DNA of 64,000 nucleotides from Eublepharis macularius (lineage: Eukaryota; Chordata; Lepidosauria; Squamata; Eublepharidae): assembly GCF_028583425.1 (NCBI RefSeq), contig NC_072801.1, positions 13,970,001 to 14,034,000 on the forward strand, read 5' to 3'. The notes beneath the pieces are model-generated. The model was not told where the DNA came from and did no database searches. It saw nothing but the letters and a program-made list of their open reading frames with translations. The translations under genes were made by a program, and so were the position numbers. Shown one piece after another: positions 21,723 to 32,343 of this stretch (its first letter is position 1; each line of letters opens with the position of its first letter).

Positions 21723-22815
21723 ACTACTGTAATGCACTCTGCATAGGTCTCCCCTCAAAGTCAACTTGGAGACTCCAGCTGGTGCAGAACTCTGCAGCTC
21801 ATTTACTCTCAGGAGCTAAACAGAGCATGCAAATCATTCTGCGATCACTCCACTGGCTTCCCATCAGTTGTCAGGCTCAATTCAAGATCATGAGCAGGGC
21901 TTTTTTTCAGCTGGAACGCGGTGGAACGGCGTTCTGGAACCTCTTGAAAATAGTCATATGGCTGGTGGCCCCGCCCCCTGATCTCCAGGCAGAGGGGAGT
22001 TGAGCTTGCCCTCCGTGCCGCTCGGCAGCACGGAGGGCAATCTCAACTCCCCTCTGTCTGGAGATCAGGGGGCGGGGCCACCAGCCATGTGACCATTTTC
22101 TCCGAGGGCAACCCACTGAGTTCCACCACCCCTTTTCCCAGAAAAAAAGCCCTGGTCATGTCTATCACATTCAAAGCTCTGCACAGCCTTGGCCCCTCAT
22201 ATCTGTGCAACTACCTCTCCCCCTATGTTCCACCATGGAAGCTTCACTCATCTAGTCAGGGCCTTCTGCAGATACAACCTTGCAGTTGGACAAAATCAAC
22301 AGCTGCCTGCACACATGGTTTCTCTGTGGTAGCCCCCGCCTTTTGGAATGGCGTGCCCAAGGAGGTGAGGAAAGCTCCCACTTCCCTGGCTTTCTGCAGA
22401 CTATGCAAAACTGAATTATTCAGGAGGATTTCTACCCAGATTACAGGGCTGTGTCATAAGAAATAGCTCAGAAAGATGCCTTGGTAGGGACAGGGTTATA
22501 CGCTACACTATTGGGTACTGTCGGCTGATGTAGATATGCAGCTACTAAGGAGTTTCCACATTGCTAAACTTGCCATGTAAATTAGTTATTCTTTGCTTCA
22601 GAAAGATTTCATTTCTGCACTCGGCTTTATGCTTGTTTTAATTTTTTTCTGCTACCATACCCTACTGTATATTTTCATTGAATGTCCTAACTGTTGTTTG
22701 TAATTGTACTTTTGATCAGAGAATGTCCTAGCTGTTGATTATATCGTATTTTACTTGCACTGTGTAATCTGCCTTGGATCTCAGTAATAACAGCAGTAGT
22801 AGTAATAATTTTTAT
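21723..22815 (+). mobile_element. L2-clade LINE fragment, interrupted by a hAT MITE
   Basis: 21723-21894 encodes YCNALCIGLPSKSTWRLQLV and NSAAHLLSGAKQ; 22155-22465 continues with SITFKALHSLGPSYLCNYLS and WNGVPKEVRKAPTSLAFCRL. These parallel residues of the better copy at 23.35-23.83 kb. The 3' UTR ends with actgtgtaatctgccttgg near 22770 and a short-repeat tail near 22795-22815. The foldback hAT element at 21895-22154 splits the reading frame. Confidence 0.8.
21895..22154. mobile_element. foldback hAT MITE, copy 8 (260 bp), inside a LINE
   Basis: Inserted in the LINE between the codons for FKIM and SITF. Flanks are atcatgag and gtcatgtc; both are within one or two changes of ATCATGTC, the LINE sequence expected at the empty site. 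The insertion must be younger than the LINE copy. Confidence 0.9.
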
Positions 22816-22909
22816 TTCTGGAAGAATGATCGTTTTGCATGCTAATGCTGCAATTAAACCTGGTAAAGGACAGTGTGAAACAGTATGAAATCCAGAAACT
22901 CGTAGCAAT

Positions 22910-23827
22910 GTGTTATTATTTAATATCTATATGCGCCCCCTTGGCCAGTTGGTGCGAAGCTTCGGGCTTGGGTGTCACCAATATGCTGATGACACCCAGC
23001 TGTATCTGTTGTTGGACGGACGGCCTGGATCAGCTCCGGTTGTCCTGGAGTGTGCTTTTGAAGCTGTGGCTGGATGGTTGAGGCAAAGTCGGCTGAAATT
23101 GAACCCTGCGAAGACGGAGATCCTGCACTTGAGCCATGGAAACGTGGACTCGGGACCCTGGCTTCCTACACTCGATGGGGCGGTGCTTAAAGTAGCTCCG
23201 AGAGTTAGGAGCCAGGGGGTGATCCTGGATTCCTCCTTGATAATGGAGGATCAGGTCACTGCAACTGCCTGGTCTTGTTTCTGTTATCTTCGACAGACCA
23301 GGCAGCTTGCCCCTTATCTCTCGTCCCGCAACTTGACTACGGTGGTCCAAGCAATGGTCACCTCTAGGCTGGACTACTGTAATGCACTCTACGCTGGGCT
23401 TCCCCTGAACCTGATCCGTCGGTTACTGCTGGTACAGAATGCAGCAGCGCGGGTCATCACCAGAACGCCGATGCGTGCGCATATAACGCCGGTATTGGGT
23501 CAGCTGCACTGGTTGCCGGTGGAGTACCGAATCAGGTTCAAGGTTTTGGTATTAACCTATAAAGCCCTATACGGACTGGGACCGGTGTATCTGCAGGACC
23601 GCCTCTCCCCATATGAACCCCAGAGGACTCTTCGCTCTAGTGATAAGCATCTATTAAAGATTCCTGACCCTAGGGAGGCCTGCCTGGCATCGACCAGGGC
23701 CAGGGCTTTTTCCGTCCTGGCCCCAGCCTGGTGGAACGCTCTGTCCAATGAGACCAGGGCTCAGCGAGATTTATTAGCACTTCGCCGGGCCTGTAAGACG
23801 GAGCTGTTCCACCCGGCATATGGTTGA
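22910..23827 (+). CDS. LINE ORF2 fragment (reverse transcriptase C-terminal half)
   Basis: An open frame of 305 codons with no internal stop. It has the polymerase active-site motif YADDTQLY (YADD at residues 25-28) after FNIYMRPLGQLVRSFGLGCH, then the thumb and C-terminal region including VTSRLDYCNALYAGLP, VQNAAARVITRT, HWLPVEYRIRFKVLVLTYKA and the final WWNALSNETRAQRD and CKTELFHPAYG. The palm motifs upstream of YADD and any endonuclease are missing, so it cannot act on its own. The domain order and YADDTQLY box fit the L2/CR1 group of non-LTR elements. An unbroken frame of this length suggests a young insertion. Confidence 0.8.
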   Translation: MLLFNIYMRPLGQLVRSFGLGCHQYADDTQLYLLLDGRPGSAPVVLECAFEAVAGWLRQSRLKLNPAKTEILHLSHGNVDSGPWLPTLDGAVLKVAPRVRSQGVILDSSLIMEDQVTATAWSCFCYLRQTRQLAPYLSSRNLTTVVQAMVTSRLDYCNALYAGLPLNLIRRLLLVQNAAARVITRTPMRAHITPVLGQLHWLPVEYRIRFKVLVLTYKALYGLGPVYLQDRLSPYEPQRTLRSSDKHLLKIPDPREACLASTRARAFSVLAPAWWNALSNETRAQRDLLALRRACKTELFHPAYG

Positions 23828-23967
23828 TGCTGGGCGGTGCCCCCTAGCTGAGGGAGCACAGTATATGCCCTCCCTACTAGTGACACTTCCGTCTCTCATA
23901 CATCCCTGGCAAAATACTCTGGAGATGGCTAAGTAGGGGGTCATCTGGATTATGTGCCGCTGTGTTT

Positions 23968-23985
23968 ACATACATACACACACAC

Positions 23986-24016
<31 letters not shown>
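23968..24016. repeat. (AC)n-(TG)n microsatellite
   Basis: Runs acacacacac into atatgtgtgtgtg, a self-complementary dinucleotide tract inside the LINE 3' UTR. Confidence 0.9.
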
Positions 24017-24019
<3 letters not shown>

Positions 24020-24176
24020 ATGTTTACATATATTTTAATCTATGTATTAGGATGTTTTATGATTTTAAATTGTATATATGATGAAATATGTTTTTAAACT
24101 TGGTTGTGATCCGCCCTGAACCTGCTGATGTGGGGAGGCGGAATATAAATTAAATATAAATAAATAAATAAAATGC

Positions 24177-24945
24177 TGCATCTTCAGTGTGTAAATGCAC
24201 AATTAAATATACGGCGTTAGTTTTTTTAGTGCTGTACTGCTTGTTATTTTTGTTATAACATTGAGGCTAGTTGTGCTTCATTAGCCTTTTCCACACAGCT
24301 ACAGACACATGAATCACAATTACTGTGTGGTGTGGACCCTGCCCAGGCATTCCAGTTCTGACAGATGTTGCCTTCACATGAGTGGAATCCGATGGCAAGT
24401 CCCGCAGTGCATCTACGTGTCCTGAAGTGCTTCTGGGGTAGCTGCTGGAAAAGTGAACCAGCCCACATTGGTTGAATTGGTGACAGGACAGTGGCCAAAG
24501 GCTCGCTACTCAGCAGATGCAAATGTGACAGGAGAGAGGGGAACTGATCACCGCTCATCAAAGCAGTCCCGTTATCGCTCCCTGCCAGAGCTGTGGGGTG
24601 GGGGAGAGGAAACACGCTACCAAAGGCCAAGAGATGGAATCAGAGAGAGTGCAGAAACTGATCAGGCCAGAGAAAAACAGAGCCACATGTGTGCATCAGG
24701 GCATTGCAGGAGAACAAAGGCCACCAATAAAGGATGAGATGCAGATCTGACAACTCTGAGAGCTTTCATCTGAATCCAGTCTTATGCTCTGCCAACTGCC
24801 TGGCAACACTGTAGGGGGGGCAGTCTGACCACCTCCCTTGATTTAATGGCATTCTTACTGGGGGCATTTGCTGTTGGCCACCTCCTGGAGCTGATGAGCC
24901 TGGCTTCTCTACTGGCTTCTCCTCTCCCCCATCCTGCCCCCTCAC
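24177..24945. other. unassigned intergenic sequence
   Basis: No gene or repeat is recognised. A minus-strand open frame at 24253-24630 has no domain or splice context. Confidence 0.45.
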
Positions 24946-24949
24946 CCTG

Positions 24950-25085
24950 GCCGCACAAGCTTCCAATCTCCCAAGGCTTTAATGAAATCTGCCCTTAATT
25001 AAATCCATACTCATTTGCATAATTACCAGGAAATTGAAATTAGCCCGGCGACGTGGCTGGAATACGCTTTTAAGGTCCATCGATC
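24950..25085. promoter_or_regulatory. candidate conserved enhancer-like element
   Basis: A compact A+T-rich block with no repeat signature holds CTTTAATGA, CCTTAATTAAAT, the octamer-like ATTTGCATAATTA and GAAATTAG within about 70 bases. Such clusters of homeodomain and POU sites are typical of conserved vertebrate enhancers. This is a composition-based inference; no alignment was done. Confidence 0.3.
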
Positions 25086-25104
25086 GACCCTTTTACTAGG
25101 GGTG

Positions 25105-25135
25105 TCTGTCTGTCTGCCTGCCTGCCTGCCTGCAG
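25105..25135. repeat. (CTGT)n-(CTGC)n microsatellite
   Basis: Tetranucleotide tract changing from ctgt units to cctg units. Confidence 0.9.
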
Positions 25136-25239
25136 GTTCTGCTGCTATAGACCTAAAAAAGGATGATACTAGATACAGAGTTCCCCCCAATGCACTGGGG
25201 AGTGCCTGCTCATAGGAGAAAAGGTAAGAGTGACTGTCA

Positions 25240-25327
25240 CAGTGCAATCCTAAGCAGAGTTACTCCAGTCTAAGCCTATTGTAATCAATGGGCTTAGACT
25301 GGCGTAACTCTGTTTAGGATTGCACTG
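25240..25327. mobile_element. 88-bp palindromic MITE (CAGTGCAATCC family)
   Basis: Arms CAGTGCAATCCTAAGCAGAG and their complement pair almost over their full length around caatgggctt. A half-copy is at about 53797-53850. No clear target duplication is visible, so the superfamily is unknown. Confidence 0.75.
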
Positions 25328-25386
25328 TTAGTGGGCTAAGAACCCATGCAGTGGACCAGGGACATCTCCAGTCGTATCTCCACAGA

Positions 25387-25588
25387 GAGCCAAACTACAA
25401 GTGACGTCTTACACAGGTTGGATACTTGTCGGCTTCCCTCATGTTTTGATGGGAAATGTAGGCATCCTGGTCTTGCAGCTGTAATGGAGACCCAAGCTGT
25501 AAAACCAGGATGCCTACATTTCCCATCAAAACTTGAGGGAAGCCGACTAGTGTCCAACCTGTGTAAGACGTCACTTGTAGTTTGGCTC
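25387..25588. mobile_element. palindromic MITE, CTACAAGTGA family (202 bp)
   Basis: Arms GAGCCAAACTACAAGTGACG and complement continue as a near-perfect inverted repeat through CATTTCCCATCAAAAC to a centre near 25485. The internal block is shared with the copy at 46245-46478. Flanking triplets (aga and taa) do not match well here. Confidence 0.8.
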
Positions 25589-25599
25589 TAAGCCACAAG

Positions 25600-25795
25600 G
25601 TCAATTGAATCAAGTTTCTATCCCGCCTTTCCTCCATGGAAAGGGGAGCATGCTTAGTTCTCTTTTTTAGTCTCACAACAATCCTGTTAAATAGGTTAGG
25701 TTGAAAGAGGCCCAAAGTAAACTATGGGGCAGAATGAGGATTTGAACTCAGCCCTCTTCTCTAGTATTAGCTCACTACACCACACTCAGAGCCAC
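25600..25795 (-). mobile_element. degenerate tRNA-derived (MIR-like) SINE
   Basis: On the minus strand it has a degraded B box (gagttcaaatcc) and the core around aacctatttaacaggattgt. It starts immediately after the MITE at 25387-25588. Confidence 0.45.
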
Positions 25796-26085
25796 ATCTC
25801 TAGCATGGGCGTAGCATTATTTATCTGAAACTTTCATACCCTGCCTCTTTGCCTAATGAGAACGCACACCCATCCCTAGCTACAAAACAACTAAGTATTC
25901 CATTAAAGCAGATAAAAACATTTAGAAAGAGTGAACAGCAAAGCATCAAGACGAGGTAGAACCCAGCAGAGAAAACCAATAAATAATGCTGGTCTGCCTC
26001 TAAGAATTGCTGAGATAACCAATGTGCAAACTCTCTAAAAGACAGCGCCTGTATAAAGGCTTTTTATTACCCAATATTTCTAAGG

Positions 26086-26353
26086 AGCTTCTGGGCATAC
26101 GTACCATGCCTTCTTGTAACTACTGAGTTTCTAAGCAGATGTCATACTTTCCTGTAACTAATGAGTTTCTGAATATACGTGCTGTATTTTCTGTAAATAA
26201 TTTCTGAGCATACGGGCTGTCCTTTCCCATAAATAGTAGGTTTCTGAGCATACACATTATACTTTCCTGTAACTAGTTGCTGAGCATACATGCTGTGCTT
26301 TCTCCTATTTACTTGCTGCGCATATGTGCCGTACTTTCTTATGGCTAATGAGT
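26086..26353. repeat. diverged minisatellite, about seven units of 36-42 bp
   Basis: Units start tttctgagcata and go through acgtgctgtactttcctgta to actaatgag. Unit starts fall near 26086, 26130, 26168, 26203, 26243, 26279 and 26315. The units differ by about 20-30% and by small length changes, so the array is old or slow to homogenise. Confidence 0.8.
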
Positions 26354-27024
26354 AACCTCAACCAGGGAGGAACTGATTGCAAAGGATCTAAACTTCTTAC
26401 ACACTGCTCCTCTCCCCCCACCTTTGAATCCGTGAATGCTCCAAAGAGACTTTGTTTGTTCAGGGTCTCTCTGCTCCTGGAAGAATTGGCTCAGCTGTCA
26501 CTAGGCTCAGTCTCGACCAGGGAGACATGATATGCATATTCATGATGAGCCAGCCCAATAAGTAAAGCGCACAGCTTCCTGCCGTGTCTGTGCTGTCACG
26601 TCTCCCTGGAACTGGCCTTTACAGAGCACATATCAAAGTGTTCTCCAAGCAGCATGCTGAGTGCAGGCTCTCCCTGCTGCCACCACCCCTGTGGGCAAGT
26701 ACAAAAAACTGGTTCAGGAAACCTATCGGATCTGGAAGCCCCTTCCTTCTCCTCCCAACTGGTTGAAACTACAGGGTGCAGAGAGGAGGCCTTCTTTGGA
26801 TGCTCAGAGGCCCGCTCTCTCTTTCTTCCATGTCCCAGAGCAAACAGCGCTGGCAAAGAGAAGGAATGCAGACTTCCAGTTTGTACCCTGAGGGAATTCT
26901 TTCCATTCATTGTTCTGCCCAGAAGGTCTAAAAGACAGGGCGTGAAGGCCAAAGCCTCTTCTGTTGTTATCAGCAACTAATATTCAGAGGTACGCTGCTT
27001 CTGAACCTGGAGGAACCATTTACT
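26354..27024. other. unassigned intergenic sequence
   Basis: No gene or repeat recognised. Overlapping open frames of about 110-126 codons on both strands at 26596-26980 have no recognisable domain. Confidence 0.45.
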
Positions 27025-27459
27025 CAGGAGTCATTTCGAGGGGGAACGCGCTGGAACGCAGTTCCGGCAGTTCCCCAAAGAGGTCACATGACAGGTGTCC
27101 CCGCCCACCTGACTCTCAGCCATTTTGGGCCCGTTTCATTCTGGATTGGGGCTGAAACGGCCCATATCAGGCCTCTGACGGGTGGTGGATCACTCTCCTA
27201 CTCAGCAGCGGCCTGATCCTGACCATTTTGGGCCCCTTTTCGGCCATTTTCAGCCCCTTTTTGCCATTTTGGGCCCAATTTCAGTCTTGAAGGGCCAGGA
27301 TTGGGTCCAAAACAGCCAGGATAGGTGAGGTCAGGGGGTGTGGCATATGCTAATGAGTTATGCTAATGATACACTTCCGGTGATGGCAAGGGGCCTAGCA
27401 TATGCTAATGAGTTATGCTAATGAGTTCCTCCAGCTCTTTTTCTACAAAATAACCCCTG
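27025..27459. mobile_element. hAT element with a different terminal repeat (435 bp)
   Basis: Termini CAGGAGTCATTT and AAAATAACCCCTG are inverted repeats. Flanking 8-mers catttact and catttagt match at 7 of 8, so it belongs to the hAT superfamily. Just inside the left end it has GGAACGCGCTGGAACGCAGT, as in the foldback family. Its middle has CCATTTTGGGCC blocks shared with the 1482-bp element. The right part holds two near copies of gcatatgctaatgagttatg. Confidence 0.8.
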
Positions 27460-28680
27460 CATTTAGTTATCATAGCTAATAGCCATTGATGGATTTCTTC
27501 CCCATTCATTTACCTAATCTCCTTTTTTGAATCCATCTAAGCAAGCAGCCCTTGATATATCTCGTGGCAATGAGTTCTCCAGGTTATGGGTTATGTTTAA
27601 AAAAAGACGTGTCCTCAGCCATACTGGAAGGAAGGCTTGCACTTTGTACTCAAGATTAACTGATGCAAATGAGATAATCTTTGATCGGTTCATCTTTTTG
27701 GTATTCACAGTCTTTGTTTTTTTCTTATCATATTTATGGCTGGGTCAGAACTGCCTGTAGTACAGAATTAGGAAATGTTTTTGCGCAGAGCATGACGGAG
27801 GGAGGGATGCCAATCTGCAGATGGTTGAGCTGCATAATTTTGGTGCCTCTCTAGTGCAGCTCCAATTGGTCCTCCTAGGAAACTGGAGGGCATTGTTTTG
27901 CTGGGTTATCTTCTGGTTTAAAGTTGGGAGCAGGGAAATGGAGGGCACTAGATCCTTTGCATCACTATATCCTTTCTGGGGAAGTGAAAGGGGGAGGCAG
28001 AGAATTATCCTGGAGCCTAGAGAAAAATATAAACTTGGGATCATCCTCCTATCTATCCAAGTGGTATCAGTAGGTAAAATAATGTATTTAAGTATATGGA
28101 ATATGTAATTTAGTATGTATTATTTGGTGATGAAAAGTTCATTAAAAACTATGAATGCCAATTTATTAGACAGACTGGGAGGGGGGTGTTACACTGAATT
28201 AGGGTCACGGCAAAAGGGAAGGGAAACTTACCCTTCCCGCTGTTTCCCCAATTGAAAATGCCTTGCTATGGAAAAAAGACAGGCTTCGATTGTCTTTTTC
28301 CATTCGAAAAAATCAGTTAACACCCTGTCCTTTCCCATTCACTGTAGCCCCGATCTATATCAGGGTACCTCAATGTTGGTTTTTGGATCCAAATAGTATG
28401 ACTTGAGTTCCAGTCCTGAACTCTAGCATCATTTCTAATATGGCCCTCGACCATGTGCAGCAACCATTCCCCATTCTGTAAGCACGTTCTCCAGAGTTTT
28501 TTTCAAATGGGACAAAAGGAAGAAAGCAAAAAAGTTGAGAAAACGACAAGAGGGAGAGACTGAAAGAAAGATGGTGGACAGGTACCTGAAAGTAAACTGA
28601 GGCAAAAGAGAAAGGAGTGAAGGAAACACCATTTCGGTTTTAATTTTCTGTTTCTTTTAATCCTATTTTTCCCTCACTGG
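27460..28680. other. unassigned intergenic sequence left of SBK1
   Basis: No gene or clear repeat family is recognised between the hAT element and the likely 3' end of SBK1. Overlapping open frames of 64-99 codons on both strands lack domains. Confidence 0.45.
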
Positions 28681-31192
28681 TTTATTCTTAAGAAACCACC
28701 CAGCTTTTTGTTAAATCTTCCACATCCTGTACCAAAAAGTGGATCCTGCTGGTCAACTGTTTATCCCACTGTAGAAAATACTTCCAGTTGTTTGTTGGGA
28801 AAACAATGCCACTACATACAAGGTGACAGTTTTAGTTTATATTCCTTTTTTGAAAGATGTTCCTTTCTCCAGAAGAACAATGATTGTTTTTTCCTCCACC
28901 AGCGTGACTTCAGAAAAGTCTTACCATTTCAATGCTGCAACAGGAAACTTCAGTTTTGTTACGAGTCTTATCATCCCCTTTTTTGCTTTTTAAAAAACCA
29001 TCTTACAATTTTTGTTGGTTTTTTATTTTTAAAAAACAATGTTTTTCTTCTCAACAGTGACAGAAAATGAGGTAACGTATGTTTGACACGAAAAACCTCT
29101 TATAGAGGGGACAGGGGTCCAAAAATGGACAGCCAACGGAATAAGGATATCGAAAAACATCTCACACTCGCGCGCATGCCCAAGCCCTCCCCCATATGCC
29201 CACCCTTCTCCCTCCAATCCCCCCAAAACCAACTGAATTATTTTTTAAAAAGGTCTATGTGGTGTTCTTAATCCTTATCTACATTATTGCGCAAAAGATC
29301 AAGGACAGTTGGGACCTAAGGCAAAAAGGAGAAATTGCGGCTAATATCTAAAACCTGTGTAATACCTATTTTCTAAAAAAAATTCTAGTGTTGGCTGCCA
29401 CTCCAACCCCCACCCCAAACACACACAAGATGGCGGGGGGAATGCCAAGAGAGAAGGGAGAGAACTGATGGTGTCTTTTCCAGAAGACTTGGGCGTGGAC
29501 TGGCAAGACATAGTGAGTGATTAGCGGGGTATAGACAATGAGCAGTGGTCTACCAGGTCATGCCAAAGAACATCATGATATTTGGTGCCCCTCGAAATGG
29601 AGAACTTGCCCGAAGGGCAGTAAAGAAGGCAGTTAAGTGGTGTTCCTCACACTTCCCCCCCCAACCTTATATTTCACCAGAGTCCTGCTTGGGAATGACA
29701 CAATGGTTAGGTTTTATGTGCCTGCCATATATCTGGACCTTATGGACAATTCAGGTCAATGTCTTTGGCAAGGGTGCAGATGGTTGGCATTGTTTATGTG
29801 GAAAAACACACCCTTGCTTTTCACACACAAGCACACAAAGTAATCTGGTAAAAACCAGCTGCTGAGTGTTGCCCTCCTCCTTGGGTTTGGAAGGGCAAGG
29901 GGAGGGAATGGATAGTGGGCACTCATTTTTTGTGTCTGGGGTTTGTTTTTGTTGTGTTTGTTGTAAACTACTGTTGCTTCAGAAATAGCACTATAGCCCT
30001 TTGAGCAGAAAGTATGGAGCCTTGGAGAGGAGCAGGGTAAATCCCCTCCAACCCCCTACTTGGGGATGCCCACAGTCTGTTAGGTGGAGACATGGAGGTT
30101 TCACTGAGGGGATAATCAAGGACTGAGTTGGGTTTCTCTGTCCAGTTGTGTTCTCTCCTGCTTTGGGTAGAGAAGGCCATAAGCAGATGTAAGATAGGCC
30201 ATGACGCAGCCAACATTGCCTCACAGAGAGCTGATGCAGTGGTCAACACTTTTTAGAGCTCTCCCCAAGGCAACGGCCTCCATGCGGCAACTGCCAGTTA
30301 TACAAACCCCTCGCGCACACAGGTCGGTGTGGCAGGTCAAGTCAATGGCAGAGGTCCGTATTGGTCAAGCCCTTGATAAAAGGAGGGCATCTCATTGGTA
30401 GGAGACCCCTTTGTGGATGGGGAGGGGGAAAACCCTCACTCCAAACCTCCTAAACCCTGGTTAAATTGCAAGCTCACCTCAAAGCATATGCCACTCCTTG
30501 CAACTTGCCTCAGGGACAAAACATATGGCCAGTGGGCACATGGACAGACATATTGTTGAATCCAGCCTGTGATATTTTCCTCAGCGGTGTACCCACAGTC
30601 AATGTGTTGCCGTAACATTCCACCATGGGCAACGACTATTCTCCAAGAGGCCCAAGGAGTGTGCATTTCAGCCATATTGGACAGTTCGTAGCTAAAAAAA
30701 TGTTTTTAAAATGCTGAACCAACCTCTCCCTTTCCCTCTTCCTTAAGAAACACTGCCACAGGTATACCATTATCCCAAGCTGATTAAAAAGTCAGCCCAG
30801 ATAGAAGGGTTGTATGAAATGAGCCCTTGATGTCATACAATTGAGGGTATTGTTAGGCCGAGGGATACTGCAGTGTGATTCTCCCTTTCCTCTCCCAGGC
30901 TGCTCCTATGGAGGGCTACACTTTTCTAGCATCCTATTCTGTCCAGGTGGGTGGCTCAGTCTTATCTGAAGAGTCCCACAGGAGCACAGGAATAAATCTG
31001 AATTCCCACAACATGTCCCTCAGGGAGAGACAATGGTCCCAGTCCAAACGGCTTTGCCTTTGCCGTCTCTGTTGTAGGCCTGAGCACCCAGGCCTCTGGT
31101 TAGGCCCTTGGGAGCAAAAAGAAATGTCTCTTTCCTGAGGGGGTGATGGAAACACGGCAAACCACCACAGTTGACCTGACAACCACCACATA

Positions 31193-31228
<36 letters not shown>

Positions 31229-32343
31229 GACACGGGAGACACTTGCTACATCAGTGGCACCAATTGCTTCCCTGGCAGCACTGCAATATCTCAGTGTTCC
31301 TCAGATTGTCCTGACTCTACAGCTCAGTCAGACTGGGAGCGCGCCAGTTGGGGGGTGGGAAAGACCGCTCATTGCCACTCCCTCAGGAAAAGATACAGCT
31401 GTGGGTCAGTTCAGGCCGAGCACCACAGCTGAGCCAGTTGGGCTCTCTTAATCCTCTGGGATGCCTCAGAAACTTCCTCTAAGTTAGGACAAAGAGCCCT
31501 GTGAAGGGACAGATGCCTGTTTGGGACTCTGCTGAGGCCTCCCCAGCTGAGTCCTTATCTTAGACCTCTGACCTCTTATCTTGGAAGGGGGGGGGTCCTT
31601 CAGTCATCCACAGGTTATGAGAAACAAGACACTACAGTCTTTGTGCACCTCAAAGCTGCCCTCAGGAGGGACTAAAGGTCAGGCTGAGCAAGAAGGCACC
31701 ATAAGAATCAGACTGTGTACTGCAAGAGCTTTGTCCTCTTTGCTCAGCATCTGCCTCTACTCGTCCTTCCAGGCCCACCAACCTTGCAAAGGGAACTCCT
31801 GGTCAAGGGAGTGAGGCTGCTCCACCAACACTACGGTCCCTTCCCTCCCTCCCCCTGCCTCCCATCTCATCACTATTAATTATTATTACTTCTTGGCAAC
31901 AGTTCCCCCACCCCTCAGAACAGACACTACCCCCCGACTAGCAAAAAAAAAAAAAGAGAGTCCAACTCGCTGGCTTCAGAAACAGCGGAGTGAGTTCACC
32001 AAACATTTGCCGTTGTCGTGCCAAGCTGCGTTCTCGCCAGCCACCAACCAGTCAGGTCCCTTAACTTAGCCCCCTTAGGTCTCAGTCTCCATGAGAGAGA
32101 TGGCCTTTCCTACAAAGGTCTTATCCCACTAACAGATACATTTTGCATCTTTTAGGATTTTTGAGTATAATGAGAATTATTATTTGTTTGTTTTGTTTTT
32201 GCCGTGAAAGACATGGATTCTGGTCCCTTTTTCCCCCTCTCTGAATAGAAGAATTTCTGCACGCATCCTGTCCCAAAGCAAGGGAGGGTACTGCAGTGGT
32301 GACCATTGCAGGCTGCGAGGCACTAAGGGGCCTGCCACCCTCA
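28681..32343 (-). other. SBK1: probable SBK1 3' untranslated region
   Basis: The region left of the SBK1 stop codon lacks the interspersed repeats that crowd the rest of the window, apart from a CA microsatellite at 31194-31226. The first minus-strand AATAAA signals noticed after the stop are at about 29027-29022 and 28686-28681, which would give a 3' UTR of about 3.3-3.7 kb. The end point is inferred only from these signals and the lack of repeats. Confidence 0.4.
31194..31226. repeat. (CA)n microsatellite
   Basis: About sixteen uninterrupted CA units, within the probable SBK1 3' UTR. Confidence 0.95.

Larger units (their letters stand above)
22908..24176 (+). mobile_element. L2-clade LINE, 5'-truncated, open RT fragment
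   Basis: Starts inside the reverse transcriptase and runs through the end of ORF2 and a full 3' UTR. The UTR has a TG microsatellite, the signature TTGTGATCCGCCCTGAACC at about 24101-24125, and an (AAAT)n tail at about 24150-24172. It is the best-preserved LINE in the window. Confidence 0.85.

Noticed and set aside
26086-26353. Possible CRISPR array
   Set aside because: Units are adjacent and diverged, with no constant repeat and unique spacer pattern; it is a minisatellite in vertebrate DNA.
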